A stretch of DNA of 64,000 bases from Microbacterium sp. SLBN-154 (GCF_006715565.1 NZ_VFNL01000001.1:1302001-1366000), one strand, 5' to 3'. Shown: positions 1 through 8,826, counted from the stretch's first letter. Numbers and translations are program-made. Notes: generated by a model not told the origin, from the letters alone.

Positions 1-527
1 AGCCCGGATGGCGCGGCTTCGCTCTGCCCAGGATGCAGTCGAAGCTCGGCTACTGGGGACCGCTTGTCGGCACGCTGTTCCTCGGTGTGCTGTGGGCGCT
101 CTGGCACTTCCCTCAGTACATGATGCCGACGTGGGCGGCTCAGAACGGGGGATTCAACCTCCCCGCGATGCTCATCTACATCGCCAGTGTGATTCCGATC
201 GCGGTGATTCTGACGTGGATCTACAACCGCACCCGGGGCAGTCTCTTCATGACGGTGCTCGCCCACACGTCGGTCAACGCGTTCTCGATCTATATCGGTC
301 CCCTGTTCCCCGCGCAGGCGGGGAGCCTGGTCAATGGTTTCATCGGCTTCGGCGGTGCCGCGCTTCTGCTCATCGTCTTCACGAAGGGTCGTCTCGGCTT
401 CGACCACTACCTGCGGGAGGTCCCGGCCGACGAGCTGCGCCTGGACGGCGCCGACGGAGCCTCTGCCGTTGACCGAACGTCTGCGAAGGGGCCATCGACC
501 GAGAGTTCAGCGGCGGGCCGGCTGTGA
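1..527 (+). CDS. CPBP family intramembrane metalloprotease, 3' part (5' end outside window)
   Basis: This is the C-terminal part of a CPBP (Abi/RCE1-like) membrane protease. The frame is open from base 3 and begins PGWRGFALPR, which is the end of the family motif EExxxR; the two catalytic glutamates would lie just upstream of the window. Motif 2 is seen as WALWHFP and motif 3 as LAHTSVN, the conserved histidine and asparagine positions of the active site. Four or so hydrophobic segments precede a polar tail of about 40 residues. The ATG at base 33 is internal and not the true start. In this family members process membrane-bound peptides or prenylated proteins; the substrate here is unknown. 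Family assignment is firm, function general. Confidence 0.88.
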   Translation, partial: PGWRGFALPRMQSKLGYWGPLVGTLFLGVLWALWHFPQYMMPTWAAQNGGFNLPAMLIYIASVIPIAVILTWIYNRTRGSLFMTVLAHTSVNAFSIYIGPLFPAQAGSLVNGFIGFGGAALLLIVFTKGRLGFDHYLREVPADELRLDGADGASAVDRTSAKGPSTESSAAGRL

Positions 528-775
528 GCCGATGCGAGAGCCCGCCGTCGTCGGAGCTCGTGGACTGACCTCCGATGCGCTCGCCACTGGCCGGGTCGAC
601 CGCAGTGCGCGTCGTCGACACCGACGAGCAACGCCTCGACAGCAGGAAGATGCCGATGAGACGCGAGCTGGGCCGACGTGCCCGTTTATGCAGCAGTTGA
701 AGGGTGCGTTTTCGTGCCAAGATCGAGCGGCCGCGTCGGGGGGCCCGAGCGTGCACGTCGAGATGGAGAAGCTCG

Positions 776-1930
776 TCATCCCTCCGCGAACCGGTCCGCC
801 AACTGCCTCCGCGAGCTGATCCCCAGCTTTCGGAAGACCTTGCGCAGGTGATAGTCGACCGTGTTCGGGCTGATGAACATCGACGCGGCGATCTCGGCGT
901 TGGTCGCGCCGCGCGCGGCGAGCAGAGCCACCTGACGCTCCTGGTTGCTCAGAGGGTCCACCGGCGCTGAATCTGACGGGACCGAGCCGCCCGCGGCGAG
1001 GATTTCGCGCCGCGCCCGCTCGGCGAACGTCGTCGCCCCGACAGCCTCGAAGTCGCGAAGAGCCTGCTCGAGCTGCCACCGGGCGTCGGAGCGCCGACGT
1101 ACCCGGCGGAGCCACTCGCCGTAGAGAAGACGCGTCCGCGCGGCGTCGCCCCGATGCGTTGACGGGAACTGTGCGACGGCGTCGGCGAAGTGGTGCTCGG
1201 CACCCGCGTCATCCGACAGCAGCGCCAGGGATCTCGTGAACAGTGCCCGCGCCACCACGGAGCCGCTCGCGTCGGCGTACACCTGGATCCGGTCGAGCGC
1301 CCACTCCGCCGCCGCACGGTTGCCACTGCGAACGGCGCCCTCGACATACTCCGGCAGGTGATGGAAGCTCGCCTGCAGAAAGGGATGCCGCACCAGCGGC
1401 GTCAGCCGCTCGAACGCCGACTCGTACGACCCGGCCGCGATCTCGTTGATCGCGATCGCTCCCAGGGCCATCCGCGAGATGCCGCCCCATCCCGCCTCGT
1501 GGATGGCGTGGGTGATCTGCTCCACCACCGTCGACGGCGTGCCCTGCCACGCGAGGAGAGTTGCGTTTACTGCCTGCTCGTCACCGAAGCCCAGGGCGCG
1601 ACGAAGTTCGGCAGACTGCTCCACATAGTCGAGTGCCGCCTTCGGGTTCACACGACTGAGCTCCACCGCGCTCAGGATCCACGTGCAGGCATCCACATCG
1701 CGGAGCGCGCCCGTCGAACGCCCGATCTCCGCCGACCGCCGCAGCAGCCGCTGAGCGAGGGTGCGGCACGTCTGGCAGCGCCTGGAGATCCCGGCTGCCT
1801 CTTCTCGGGGAGAACACGGCAGGACCGCTCGGCGCTGGACTTCTCGCGCGCGGCGACGTGGCAGCGCACATCCGGCTGATCCAGGCGGCGCTGACGACGC
1901 GATGAACGCCGCTGTTGAAAGCGCTTTCAC
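776..1930 (-). CDS. LuxR-family transcriptional regulator, C-terminal portion (probably truncated)
   Basis: The last 65 residues form a LuxR-type helix-turn-helix (LSNQERQVALLAARG, then NAEIAASMFISPNTVDYHLRKVF). Before it is a helical, TPR-like stretch of about 250 residues (for example VNPKAALDYVEQSAELRRAL). Complete regulators of this MalT/LAL type are usually 850-950 residues and start with a P-loop ATPase domain, which is absent here. The first 55 residues do not read like a folded domain, and the GTG at 1930 lies inside a perfect palindrome (1916-1929), so the true start may be further in. It is either a gene decayed at its 5' end or a short stand-alone regulator. The HTH is sure; functionality is doubtful. 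Confidence 0.6.
   Translation of the reverse strand: MKALSTAAFIASSAPPGSAGCALPRRRAREVQRRAVLPCSPREEAAGISRRCQTCRTLAQRLLRRSAEIGRSTGALRDVDACTWILSAVELSRVNPKAALDYVEQSAELRRALGFGDEQAVNATLLAWQGTPSTVVEQITHAIHEAGWGGISRMALGAIAINEIAAGSYESAFERLTPLVRHPFLQASFHHLPEYVEGAVRSGNRAAAEWALDRIQVYADASGSVVARALFTRSLALLSDDAGAEHHFADAVAQFPSTHRGDAARTRLLYGEWLRRVRRRSDARWQLEQALRDFEAVGATTFAERARREILAAGGSVPSDSAPVDPLSNQERQVALLAARGATNAEIAASMFISPNTVDYHLRKVFRKLGISSRRQLADRFAEG
1916..1929. promoter_or_regulatory. LacI-type palindromic operator candidate
   Basis: TGAAAGCGCTTTCA is a perfect 14-bp palindrome with the central CG typical of LacI/GalR family operators. It overlaps the GTG of the truncated LuxR-type gene and lies 140 bp upstream of the VOC gene at 2069. 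No LacI gene is adjacent; the one at 16658 has a different-looking candidate site of its own. Confidence 0.45.
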
Positions 1931-2068
1931 CGGCGGATGGCACGGTGAAGGCGCGTTGGATGGAGCTCCACTGGCGCGAAATGGTTACCGGGCGCAGACG
2001 AATCCTCAGCCGTTCCCGGCTGCGCTCGGGTTGACTTTGACGCAGCGTCAACGAGCAAGCGGAGACCT

Positions 2069-2566
2069 ATGACCAACTCACCTGACCTTCTCGAGGGCGT
2101 GACTCGTGACATCTACGGGATGCCCGCCTTCATCTCGCTCGATGTCCGTGACGTCCGCGCTGCCGCCGAATGGTTCACCGGCGCGCTCGATTTCATCGAG
2201 CTTTTCGCCATGCCTCCTGGTGATGACCCGACTCTCATCCACCTGCGGCGATGGAGGTATCAGGACATCCTGCTACGCCGCAGTGAGGACGATGCACATG
2301 TGGGCGTCGGCATCCAATTGTCCGTGTCTGCGACCTACGACGAGCTCGACGGTCTCGCGGCCCGCGCACGCGCCTACGGGCAGGCCGATGTCGATGGTCC
2401 GGCCGATACGCCATGGAACACCCGGGACCTCGCCCTGGTCGGCCCGCAGGGGCTCCGGATCGTTCTGACCGCTCGACGTCCCGCACCTTTGCGGGACGCA
2501 GCCTTCACCGCGAACATGGAGCGGTGGTCAACCGAACAGCAACAAGCGAACGACACGTCGCGCTGA
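2069..2566 (+). CDS. VOC (glyoxalase/bleomycin-resistance) family protein
   Basis: A 165-residue single-domain vicinal-oxygen-chelate fold protein. The start of the fold reads MPAFISLDVRDVRAAAEWF and the last core strand reads LALVGPQGLRIVLTARR. It carries the pattern of a VOC domain (beta-alpha-beta-beta-beta twice), but the usual metal-ligand histidine near the first strand is replaced by a serine (FISLDV), so it may bind a ligand rather than catalyse. A GGAG-type ribosome site lies about 7 bases before the ATG. It is a singleton between the LuxR remnant and an alpha/beta hydrolase. Substrate unknown. Confidence 0.75.
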   Translation: MTNSPDLLEGVTRDIYGMPAFISLDVRDVRAAAEWFTGALDFIELFAMPPGDDPTLIHLRRWRYQDILLRRSEDDAHVGVGIQLSVSATYDELDGLAARARAYGQADVDGPADTPWNTRDLALVGPQGLRIVLTARRPAPLRDAAFTANMERWSTEQQQANDTSR

Positions 2567-2633
2567 CGGATCCCTAGGTCCCTGGGGCGGGCGAGTCTGT
2601 CAGTGCAGGCGCTGGGGCCGGCGTGGGTGGACT

Positions 2634-2697
2634 CGAATCCGCAGCCGACCTTCCCCCACGGGTCACCAGAGCACCCACCACTACTCCTGCGGATTCG
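2634..2697. repeat. 11-bp inverted repeat between genes
   Basis: CGAATCCGCAG at 2634-2644 is exactly complementary to CTGCGGATTCG at 2687-2697, leaving a 42-base loop. It sits between the VOC gene and the hydrolase and may form a weak terminator or be a degraded repeat. No T tract follows. Confidence 0.35.
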
Positions 2698-2764
2698 CAC
2701 CTCCGCCGTTCGGAACGGTCCCGCCGGCAGGGCTCGGTTGCTGGAGGGATCTGTGGAATAGGGT

Positions 2765-3508
2765 GTGCGGATGAGTGAGCGGGATCCTTGGTTCGAAGAA
2801 CGCGGGTCTGGCCCGGTCCTTGTGGCGTTGCACCCTGGCGGGACGGATTCACGCTCGCTCGCACCTTTGATGGCGCATCTGGACGGGTACCGCCTCATCT
2901 TGGTCGATCGTCCTGGCCACGGCCGCTCCCGCGACGTCGCTGGCGAATGGTCTTTCGACGAGATGGCCGACAGCGTCGCCGAGGTCCTCGCAGCTTCAGC
3001 GCCAGAGGGAGCGCACATCTTCGGATGGAGCGATGGCGCGATCGTGGGATTGGCGCTCGCACTGCGTCATCCGCACCTCGTGCATTCCCTCGTTTTCGGG
3101 GGCGGCGTGTTCCACCGCGATGGGTGGCTGAACGGAGTACTCGACGGTGAACCTCCGGCCTTCATGGCCGATGCGTATGCCGAGGTGTCACCCGATGGCG
3201 CGGAGCACTGGCCCATCGTGATCAGGAAGGCGGAGCAGCTGCATCTGCGCGAACCGACGTTCACCGTCGAGCAACTGCGCACTCTCGTCGTGCCGACGCT
3301 CATCCTCGTCGGGGATGACGACGAAGTGCGCGTGGACCACCTGCTCTCCATGCTCGAGGCCGTCCCCGACGGCGAGCTCGCCGTGGTCCCCCGCGCGACC
3401 CATGGGCTCATCGTGGAAAAGCCCGAACTCGTCGCCCGTCTCATCCGAGATTTCCACGCCGACGAGAAGTCGGATGGGGTCGCACCGATCCGGCGAGCCA
3501 CACGATGA
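2765..3508 (+). CDS. Alpha/beta hydrolase
   Basis: A 247-residue soluble alpha/beta hydrolase. The nucleophile elbow is GWSDGA (serine near residue 90), the oxyanion region is LHPGG near residue 23, the acid is in LVGDDDEV near residue 187 and the base is the histidine of RATHGL near residue 214. Order and spacing fit the fold. The GTG at 2765 and the ATG at 2771 are both possible starts; a GGAGGG lies about 15 bases before the GTG, so the choice is open. Singleton with no operon partner. Substrate not deducible; homologues include esterases and carbon-carbon hydrolases. Confidence 0.8.
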   Translation: MRMSERDPWFEERGSGPVLVALHPGGTDSRSLAPLMAHLDGYRLILVDRPGHGRSRDVAGEWSFDEMADSVAEVLAASAPEGAHIFGWSDGAIVGLALALRHPHLVHSLVFGGGVFHRDGWLNGVLDGEPPAFMADAYAEVSPDGAEHWPIVIRKAEQLHLREPTFTVEQLRTLVVPTLILVGDDDEVRVDHLLSMLEAVPDGELAVVPRATHGLIVEKPELVARLIRDFHADEKSDGVAPIRRATR

Positions 3509-3532
3509 GGGATCCGTACCCGCTCAGCCGGT

Positions 3533-3551
3533 CATCCGATGGCATCGGATG
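3533..3551. terminator. Short perfect hairpin after the hydrolase gene
   Basis: CATCCGATG and CATCGGATG are perfect complements separated by one base, 25 bases after the hydrolase stop. It could act as a terminator, though it lacks a U tract. The remaining 160 bp to the next gene show nothing else recognisable. Confidence 0.3.
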
Positions 3552-3711
3552 GATCGGCGGACTGCGCCGCGAGAAGTCGTCACGGACTTTCGTGGCGGTC
3601 CAGTAGTCGGAGCACAGTTCCCAAAGACCGCGAGGTCGCGGGGCCGCCGATCGTGCGCTCGACTGCGGGCGTGCCGTTGCTCTCGCGCTCTCTCTCGTTG
3701 AGCACCACGAC

Positions 3712-4101
3712 CTAGCCCGGGCCGGATGCCATCATCCTGCAGCGGCGGCGCTCCGCTTCGTGCGTCGCGAGCTGGTGGTTAATGTCCAGCGTCCCGCCCG
3801 AGTGCACCGTGAGCTCCATGCGCGACAGCGTCGGGGAGCCCTCCCAATCCCGAGCGATAGCCGCGAGGTCGGATGCGGGCATCACGAAGCAGTCGCGTGG
3901 AAAACCCCGGGCGCCCAGCATCCCAACGACGTCAGCGACGATCCCGTCAGCATCCGCCGCCTCGAAGACGACGGTTCCGTTGCTCTGGAACGGCATCGCG
4001 TCGTCAATTCCTGCCGAGACGAAGGCCTCCACGATCATCGCGGTAGAGGGGTGCCCACGCTGACCCTGATTGACGTTTCGCAAGAAGGCGACGGACAGCA
4101 C
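3712..4101 (-). CDS. DUF1697 domain protein, short
   Basis: The N-terminus (SVAFLRNVNQGQRGHPS, then FQSNGTVVFEA) matches the DUF1697 pattern of an opening strand followed by a strand with SGN or SNG. The family is usually about 180 residues, but this one is 129 and stops after the region ELTVHSGGTLDINHQ, so it may be C-terminally shortened. The function of DUF1697 proteins is not established. It stands alone on the minus strand, downstream (in transcription order) of a repeat-rich gap that follows the TM2 gene. Confidence 0.7.
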   Translation of the reverse strand: MLSVAFLRNVNQGQRGHPSTAMIVEAFVSAGIDDAMPFQSNGTVVFEAADADGIVADVVGMLGARGFPRDCFVMPASDLAAIARDWEGSPTLSRMELTVHSGGTLDINHQLATHEAERRRCRMMASGPG

Positions 4102-4222
4102 ACTTGCACGATAGCCGTCTGTGCAATGTCACCCGGAGCGATGGTGGATGAGCCTCCTTTCTGAAACGCGTCCCGATCGTCACGACGGGACAGCGCCCGA
4201 CGGGGTGGCGGTGGATATTTCG

Positions 4223-4354
4223 GGGTCGGGCGTTTCGTCTCGCTGCGCTCGCTCAACGACCGGCGCGGGTCGGGCGTTTCGTCTCGCTGCGCTCGCTCAA
4301 CGACCGGCGCGTCCCGGTCGTTGAGCGAGGGTGCGGAGCATCCGAGACGAAACG
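4223..4354. repeat. Two 44-bp direct repeats plus an inverted copy
   Basis: A 44-bp unit beginning GGGTCGGGCGTTTCGTCTCG runs twice head-to-tail (4223-4266 and 4267-4310). A third, diverged copy in the opposite orientation follows at 4315-4354 and ends GAGACGAAACGC. The unit ends with CGCTCGCTCAACGACC-type sequence; transcripts through it would fold into a long stem. It lies just after the end of the DUF2510/TM2 gene, where such elements may act in termination or mRNA end protection. This 280-bp gap holds no gene. Confidence 0.8.
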
Positions 4355-4381
4355 CGTCGCAGCATTCCCGTGCGCGGCTCG

Positions 4382-4936
4382 TTACGGCCCCATCGACCGC
4401 ACGGCGTTGGCGCGGCGCACCAGGCTGGGGAGGAGGAAGAGGTCGACCACCCACCAGATCGCCGCCGCGATGATCATCGGTATCCCGATCAGCAGGATCG
4501 ACAGCAGCCACCCGCCCCACCACAGGACGTTGAAGACGATCGCTGACGGGATGAGGCCGAGGTAGAAGCGGTGCGCGGCGACGCCTCCGAGGAGGAGCAG
4601 GAAGAGGTAGGCGATCCCCACGTCCTTGGCAGGCGCGCCGTTCTGGGGCGCCGGCGGGGCGAACGGCCCCCACTGCGATCCGTCCCACCACCGCAGCGCT
4701 CCCGTCGGACCGGGATACCACCCGGCGGGCGCAGACCCGACAAGGGGAGTCATCGGCACGGTCGCGACGGTGGTCGTCGCGCGGGGCGGTGGCAGGTACG
4801 GATCGAGCGCCTCATACTCAGCGGTTGCGCTCGGCGCGCCGACGACATCGGCCGACCAGCTCTTGCCGTCCCAGAAGCGCTTCCCTCCCGCGGGAACGTC
4901 GTACCAGCCGGCCGGGGGAGTCGGGGGAGGGTTCAT
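4382..4936 (-). CDS. DUF2510 and TM2 domain membrane protein
   Basis: A 184-residue protein with two DUF2510 modules (PPAGWYDVPAGGKRFWDG near residue 8 and SAPAGWYPGPTGALRWWDG near residue 70), followed by a TM2 domain. The TM2 part has two hydrophobic helices around the loop GGVAAHRFYLG, with the DxF-like turn replaced by AHRFYLG. The C-terminal end is a basic tail. These modules are common in actinobacterial membrane proteins of unknown role, with the N-terminal WYxDP repeats in the cytoplasm. Singleton on the minus strand. Confidence 0.85.
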   Translation of the reverse strand: MNPPPTPPAGWYDVPAGGKRFWDGKSWSADVVGAPSATAEYEALDPYLPPPRATTTVATVPMTPLVGSAPAGWYPGPTGALRWWDGSQWGPFAPPAPQNGAPAKDVGIAYLFLLLLGGVAAHRFYLGLIPSAIVFNVLWWGGWLLSILLIGIPMIIAAAIWWVVDLFLLPSLVRRANAVRSMGP

Positions 4937-5053
4937 CGTCGTGGTCCTTCGCTTGGCATCACCGGTGGCGCGCCCGCCCAGAGTAACTCTCGAAGTCCTC
5001 CGTGACCGGGGTGCAGGGCATCTTCCCGGCTGCCACGCCGCCGCAGATCCGCC

Positions 5054-5626
5054 CTAGTGAATCGTCTCGCCGCGCTGGAGCATGGCGACGTACTGGGCGA
5101 CGCGCGCAGCGCGCGACTTCGCCCGCTTGAGGTTGCTGATGCGGAAGGTCATCGCGAAGCGGTTCTGCGCAGACTGCGCGGCGAACGCGGCGGCAACCTG
5201 GGGATCAGCGTCCAATGCGGCCTGCAGTTCGGCGGGAATCGCGCCGTCGCTCTGGCGGTAGGCGGCGTCCCACCGCCCATCGGCTTTCGCGCGGTCGATC
5301 TCGCGCTGCCCGGCGGGGCGCATCCGTCCCTCACGCACCAGACGCTCGGTGTGCGCGATGTTGACCTTCGACCAGACTCCACGGGGGCGGCGCGGAGTGA
5401 AGACCTGGAGGAAGTAGTCCGCGTCGAGCGACTGCTTCTGCCCGTCGATCCAGCCGAAGCACAGGGCCACGTCGAGCGCTTGGGCGTAGGTGATGCCCGG
5501 CTCGCGTGATGAGGTCTTGCGAACGCGCAGCCTCACGCCGTCGGGGCCGGGATCGGACTCGAGCCAGCGCTCCCACTCCTCGACCGTGTCGACGTGGAAC
5601 TCGGGCTTGTCGGAGGTCGCGACCAT
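5054..5626 (-). CDS. YdeI/OmdA family protein (bacteriocin-protection-like)
   Basis: A 190-residue soluble protein with the family signature ALDVALCFGWIDGQK in the first half and TPRRPRGVWSKVNIAHTERL in the middle, followed by a helical C-terminal part (FRISNLKRAKSRAARV). It belongs to the YdeI/OmpD-associated family; the family link to bacteriocin or peptide protection comes from a few characterised members only, and the biochemical role is unknown. Start chosen at the ATG at 5626, which gives the normal family length. Singleton next to the SulP gene on the same strand, 76 bp downstream of it. Confidence 0.8.
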   Translation of the reverse strand: MVATSDKPEFHVDTVEEWERWLESDPGPDGVRLRVRKTSSREPGITYAQALDVALCFGWIDGQKQSLDADYFLQVFTPRRPRGVWSKVNIAHTERLVREGRMRPAGQREIDRAKADGRWDAAYRQSDGAIPAELQAALDADPQVAAAFAAQSAQNRFAMTFRISNLKRAKSRAARVAQYVAMLQRGETIH

Positions 5627-5702
5627 GCTCGAAGGGTAGACGTCCGCGCCGACACAGCGCCGTCGGCGAGTGACGACTCACGTCGCAGCGCCGCGGCAGA
5701 GC

Positions 5703-7418
5703 TCAGCTGACGGCCCCATCGCCCGCGCTCTGAGCGAGCTGGGCCTGGACGGCGCGGTGAACGTTGCCGTGGATGTGATCGGTGCCGATCCGGTCGAGCA
5801 CGCCCTCGGCATCCAGCGCGGGGGTCACCTGCGGCTTGATCCGTGCCAGTCGCAGGGCGATTGCCTGCGCTTCGGCGAGGTCGACGAGCTCAGTGAGTTT
5901 CGCCGCGCCCTGCGAGTCGACGAAGGCGACGCCCTCCAGATCGATCACGAGGGCCGTGATCGGCGGCTCTCCGGAGACGATCTCGCGCACGCGTTCGTCG
6001 AACGCCTCGGCGGTGGCGAAGAACAAGCCGCCGTCGAGACGGATCACCGCGATGCCGGGGAACGTCTCATCCGCGGGGTTGAGGCCGATATCGCGGAAGA
6101 CCTGCGTGCCGGGCTCGCGGCCGAGGAGCGGCATGGCGGGCCGGGTCGACACGAAGATCAGCCACAGAAGCGACAGGGCGATGCCGATCACGATCCCGAA
6201 GAGCACACCCGACGAAAGCACGCCCACCGTCGCTGCCACGGCGATCCAGAAGTCGAATCTCGACACCCGCCGGAGGCGGGAGAACTCCGTGAGGTCGATC
6301 ATTCCGAAGACGACCGCATCGATGATGACCGCTCCCAGCACCGCCTTCGGCAGATCGGAGAAGAGCGGTGCGAGGAAGATCAGCGTCAGAATCACCAACC
6401 CTCCCGTGGTCAGCGACGCGACGGGAGTCCGGGCCCCGGCCGATTCGTTGAGCGAACTGGCGGACAGGCTCGTGGAGACCGGCATCCCCTGAACCAGACC
6501 CGCGCCGACGTTCGCCATGCCCTGCGCGACGGCCTCCTGGTTCGGGTCGATGCGGTAATGGTGTCGGGTCGCGAACGAGCGGGCGTCGCCCGCCGTCTGC
6601 GAGAACCCGATGAGCAGCAGCGCCAGCGCCGCGATCACGATCTCGGGAACGTTCTGCACGACGATGTCGAGGCTCGGCACCTGAGGAACGGGAAGACCGC
6701 TCGGCACCGCGCCGACCAGCGCAACGCCTCGCTCGCCCAGATCGAGCAGGGAAGAGGCGAGAAGTCCGCCGACCACGAGCACCAGGGCACCCGGGACCTT
6801 CGGCGCCCAGAATCGCAGGGCCAGGATGACAGCGAGAGCCGTGGCGCCGACCAGCAGGGTCGGAAGATGGATGTTGCCGAGACCGACGATCCACGACGCG
6901 AATTCGCGCCAGACGGTGTCGCCGTCGGACGATGTCCCGGTCAATTTCGGCAGCTCGCCGACGACCACGTCGAGGGCAGCCCCGGCGAGGAACCCGGTGA
7001 CCACCGCCCTCGAAAGGAACTGGGCGATCCAGCCCATCCGGAACAGCGCGAGAAGCAGGAGAAGGATGCCGGTGACCACCGTGATCGCGGCCACGAGCTG
7101 CGCGGCATCGCCGCCTGTCACTCCGGTCACGATGACCGCGCCCCCGGCTACGGTCGCCAGCGCCGAACTCGGACCGGTCGAGATCTGCCGCGACGTGCAG
7201 AACAGCGCGTAGATGATCGCGCCCGCCGCCGCGGCGTAGAGGCCGTTTTGCACGGGTACGCCCGCGATCTCGGCATATCCGAGGTTCTTCGGCACGATCA
7301 TCGCCACGACGGCGACACCCGCGATGAGATCGGGGCGCAACCACCGTCGCTCGTACCGTGGCAACCAGTGCACGATCGGGAGGAAACCTCCGGTGCCGCT
7401 CCCCGCCGCTGTCTTCAC
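5703..7418 (-). CDS. SulP family anion permease with STAS domain
   Basis: A 571-residue secondary anion transporter. About 10-12 hydrophobic segments begin near residue 25 with the SulP start region (RPDLIAGVAVVAMIVPKNLGYAEIAGVP), and the last 120 residues form a cytoplasmic STAS domain (ALVIDLEGVAFVDSQGAAKL). The frame is open further upstream, but GTG at 7418 is preceded by GGAGGTGAGC in ideal position, giving a normal length. SulP proteins move sulfate, bicarbonate or organic anions; no cys genes or carbonic anhydrase are nearby, so the substrate is open. Confidence 0.85.
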   Translation of the reverse strand: MKTAAGSGTGGFLPIVHWLPRYERRWLRPDLIAGVAVVAMIVPKNLGYAEIAGVPVQNGLYAAAAGAIIYALFCTSRQISTGPSSALATVAGGAVIVTGVTGGDAAQLVAAITVVTGILLLLLALFRMGWIAQFLSRAVVTGFLAGAALDVVVGELPKLTGTSSDGDTVWREFASWIVGLGNIHLPTLLVGATALAVILALRFWAPKVPGALVLVVGGLLASSLLDLGERGVALVGAVPSGLPVPQVPSLDIVVQNVPEIVIAALALLLIGFSQTAGDARSFATRHHYRIDPNQEAVAQGMANVGAGLVQGMPVSTSLSASSLNESAGARTPVASLTTGGLVILTLIFLAPLFSDLPKAVLGAVIIDAVVFGMIDLTEFSRLRRVSRFDFWIAVAATVGVLSSGVLFGIVIGIALSLLWLIFVSTRPAMPLLGREPGTQVFRDIGLNPADETFPGIAVIRLDGGLFFATAEAFDERVREIVSGEPPITALVIDLEGVAFVDSQGAAKLTELVDLAEAQAIALRLARIKPQVTPALDAEGVLDRIGTDHIHGNVHRAVQAQLAQSAGDGAVS

Positions 7419-7582
7419 GCTCACCTCCGACCGAGGGCTGGAACCGTCCGGGCACGGTCCGCGTGCTCTCATCCACTGCGCGGCGGGGTGCTGCTGTGCC
7501 GGGGCCGGCGGCCCACCCACGTCAATGTGGACCGAGAGCGTGCCCGGGGCATCATCCGTGCGGGATGATTCCCGCGCGATGC

Positions 7583-7610
7583 GGACGCGACGGCGGGGGC
7601 CGAACCCGCA
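7583..7610 (-). repeat. tRNA 3'-end-like fragment
   Basis: The minus strand carries a T-arm-like hairpin (GCGGG, loop TTCGGCC, CCCGC) followed by CGTCGCGTCC. This matches the last 28 bases of the tRNA-like element at 22180-22255 except for two or three positions. There is no anticodon arm; the fragment starts about 10 bases after the desaturase stop codon and can also fold as a GC-rich hairpin that may serve as its terminator. Confidence 0.4.
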
Positions 7611-7620
7611 CCGCCTTCGG

Positions 7621-8712
7621 CTACACGGCCTGCCGCTGCTCCAGGAGGGGGCAGGCGAACGGGTCGCGCTCGCCGAGGCCGACCCGGTTGATGTATCGGA
7701 CGACGATGGCATACGACTGCCAGAGTCCGGTCTGTGTGTACGCGACGTTGTGCGCGCGACAGTAGTCGGCGATCATCCCGGACGCGGCCCGGAGGTGCGG
7801 GCGGGGCATCGAGGGGAAGAGGTGATGCTCGATCTGGTAGTTCAGTCCTCCCATGACCGTGTCGAGGAGCACGCTGCCGCGGATGTTGCGGCTCATCAGC
7901 ACCTGACGGCGGAGGAAGTCGAGCTTCAGCTCGGCGGGCACCAGGGGCATCCCCTTGTGGTTCGGCGCGAACGACATGCCCATGTACACACCGAACAGAC
8001 CCAGCTGCACGCCGAGGAAGGCGAGCGCGATCCCGGGAGAAAGAACGAGGAACACCAGCGTCAGGTAGGCCACGATGCGCACGGTGAGGAACGTGATCTC
8101 CACCGGTCGACGTCGAAGCGGCTCACGCGAGAACACCCGCCGGATGCCGGCGGCGTGCAGCGAGAGGCCCTCCAGAAGCAGAATGGGGAAGAAGAAGAGC
8201 CCCTGGTGGGCCATGAGCCAGCCGGCAGGGCCACGGCGCCGCTGCTCCGCCTGATCGGGCGTGAACGAGATCACCGGGAGCTCGATGTCGGGGTCGGAGC
8301 CGATCTTGTTCGGGTTGGCGTGGTGGCGGGTGTGCTTGTGCTGCCACCATCCGTAGCTCATCCCCACGAACAGGTTGCCGATGACGAGCGACGTCCAGTC
8401 GTTCCAGCGGCCCGAGCGGAAGATCTGCCGGTGCGCGGCGTCGTGGCCGAGCATCGCCACCTGGGTGAGGATGACCGCGAGCACCGCTGCCGTCAGCAAC
8501 TGCCACCACGAGTCGCCGATCCAGATGAACACCAGCACGAACGCTGCGAGCACGACAGGCACGGCGAGGAGCTTCGTCCAGTAGTAGCCGTACCGGCGAC
8601 GCATGAGCCCGCTCGAGGTCACCAACCGTGACAGCTCGGTGAAGTCGTTCGCGAGCTTGGGGCTCGTCCGCCGCACGGCAGAAGACGCGTCAGGGTGAGT
8701 GATCGATGTCAT
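7621..8712 (-). CDS. Fatty acid desaturase (membrane di-iron, front-end/acyl-lipid type)
   Basis: A 363-residue integral membrane desaturase. All three histidine boxes are present: HDAAH near residue 90, HKHTRHH near residue 127 and QIEHH near residue 305, the last being the QxxHH form of acyl-lipid/front-end desaturases. Between them lie paired membrane helices, including ITFLTVRIVAYLTLVFLVL. The start is the ATG at 8712 with AGAGGA about 7 bases upstream; an earlier in-frame ATG lacks this. Such enzymes add a cis double bond to lipid acyl chains and are typically cold-induced. A DesK/DesR-like pair is at 59.8-61.7 kb, which is only a loose link. Confidence 0.88.
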   Translation of the reverse strand: MTSITHPDASSAVRRTSPKLANDFTELSRLVTSSGLMRRRYGYYWTKLLAVPVVLAAFVLVFIWIGDSWWQLLTAAVLAVILTQVAMLGHDAAHRQIFRSGRWNDWTSLVIGNLFVGMSYGWWQHKHTRHHANPNKIGSDPDIELPVISFTPDQAEQRRRGPAGWLMAHQGLFFFPILLLEGLSLHAAGIRRVFSREPLRRRPVEITFLTVRIVAYLTLVFLVLSPGIALAFLGVQLGLFGVYMGMSFAPNHKGMPLVPAELKLDFLRRQVLMSRNIRGSVLLDTVMGGLNYQIEHHLFPSMPRPHLRAASGMIADYCRAHNVAYTQTGLWQSYAIVVRYINRVGLGERDPFACPLLEQRQAV

Positions 8713-8826
8713 GGCGTGTCCTCTGTGATCCACCCGTGGCGCGCTCTCGCGTCACACCGATGTCAGGGTCCAGGGCATCCGATTACAGAGTAGGGGCGTC
8801 ACGACGCGGTGACCACAGGGGTTGAC

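Noticed and set aside
507..756. Small minus-strand frames between the CPBP and LuxR genes
   Set aside because: No ribosome site or recognisable motif; translation is Arg/Ser-rich as in shadows.
2620..2700. tRNA-like string near 2630 (GGATTCGAGTCC on the minus strand)
   Set aside because: T stem does not pair and no cloverleaf can be drawn.
7419..7712. Longer N-terminus for the SulP permease
   Set aside because: The extension is not membrane-like, overlaps the repeat at 7583-7610, and the GTG at 7418 has an ideal ribosome site.
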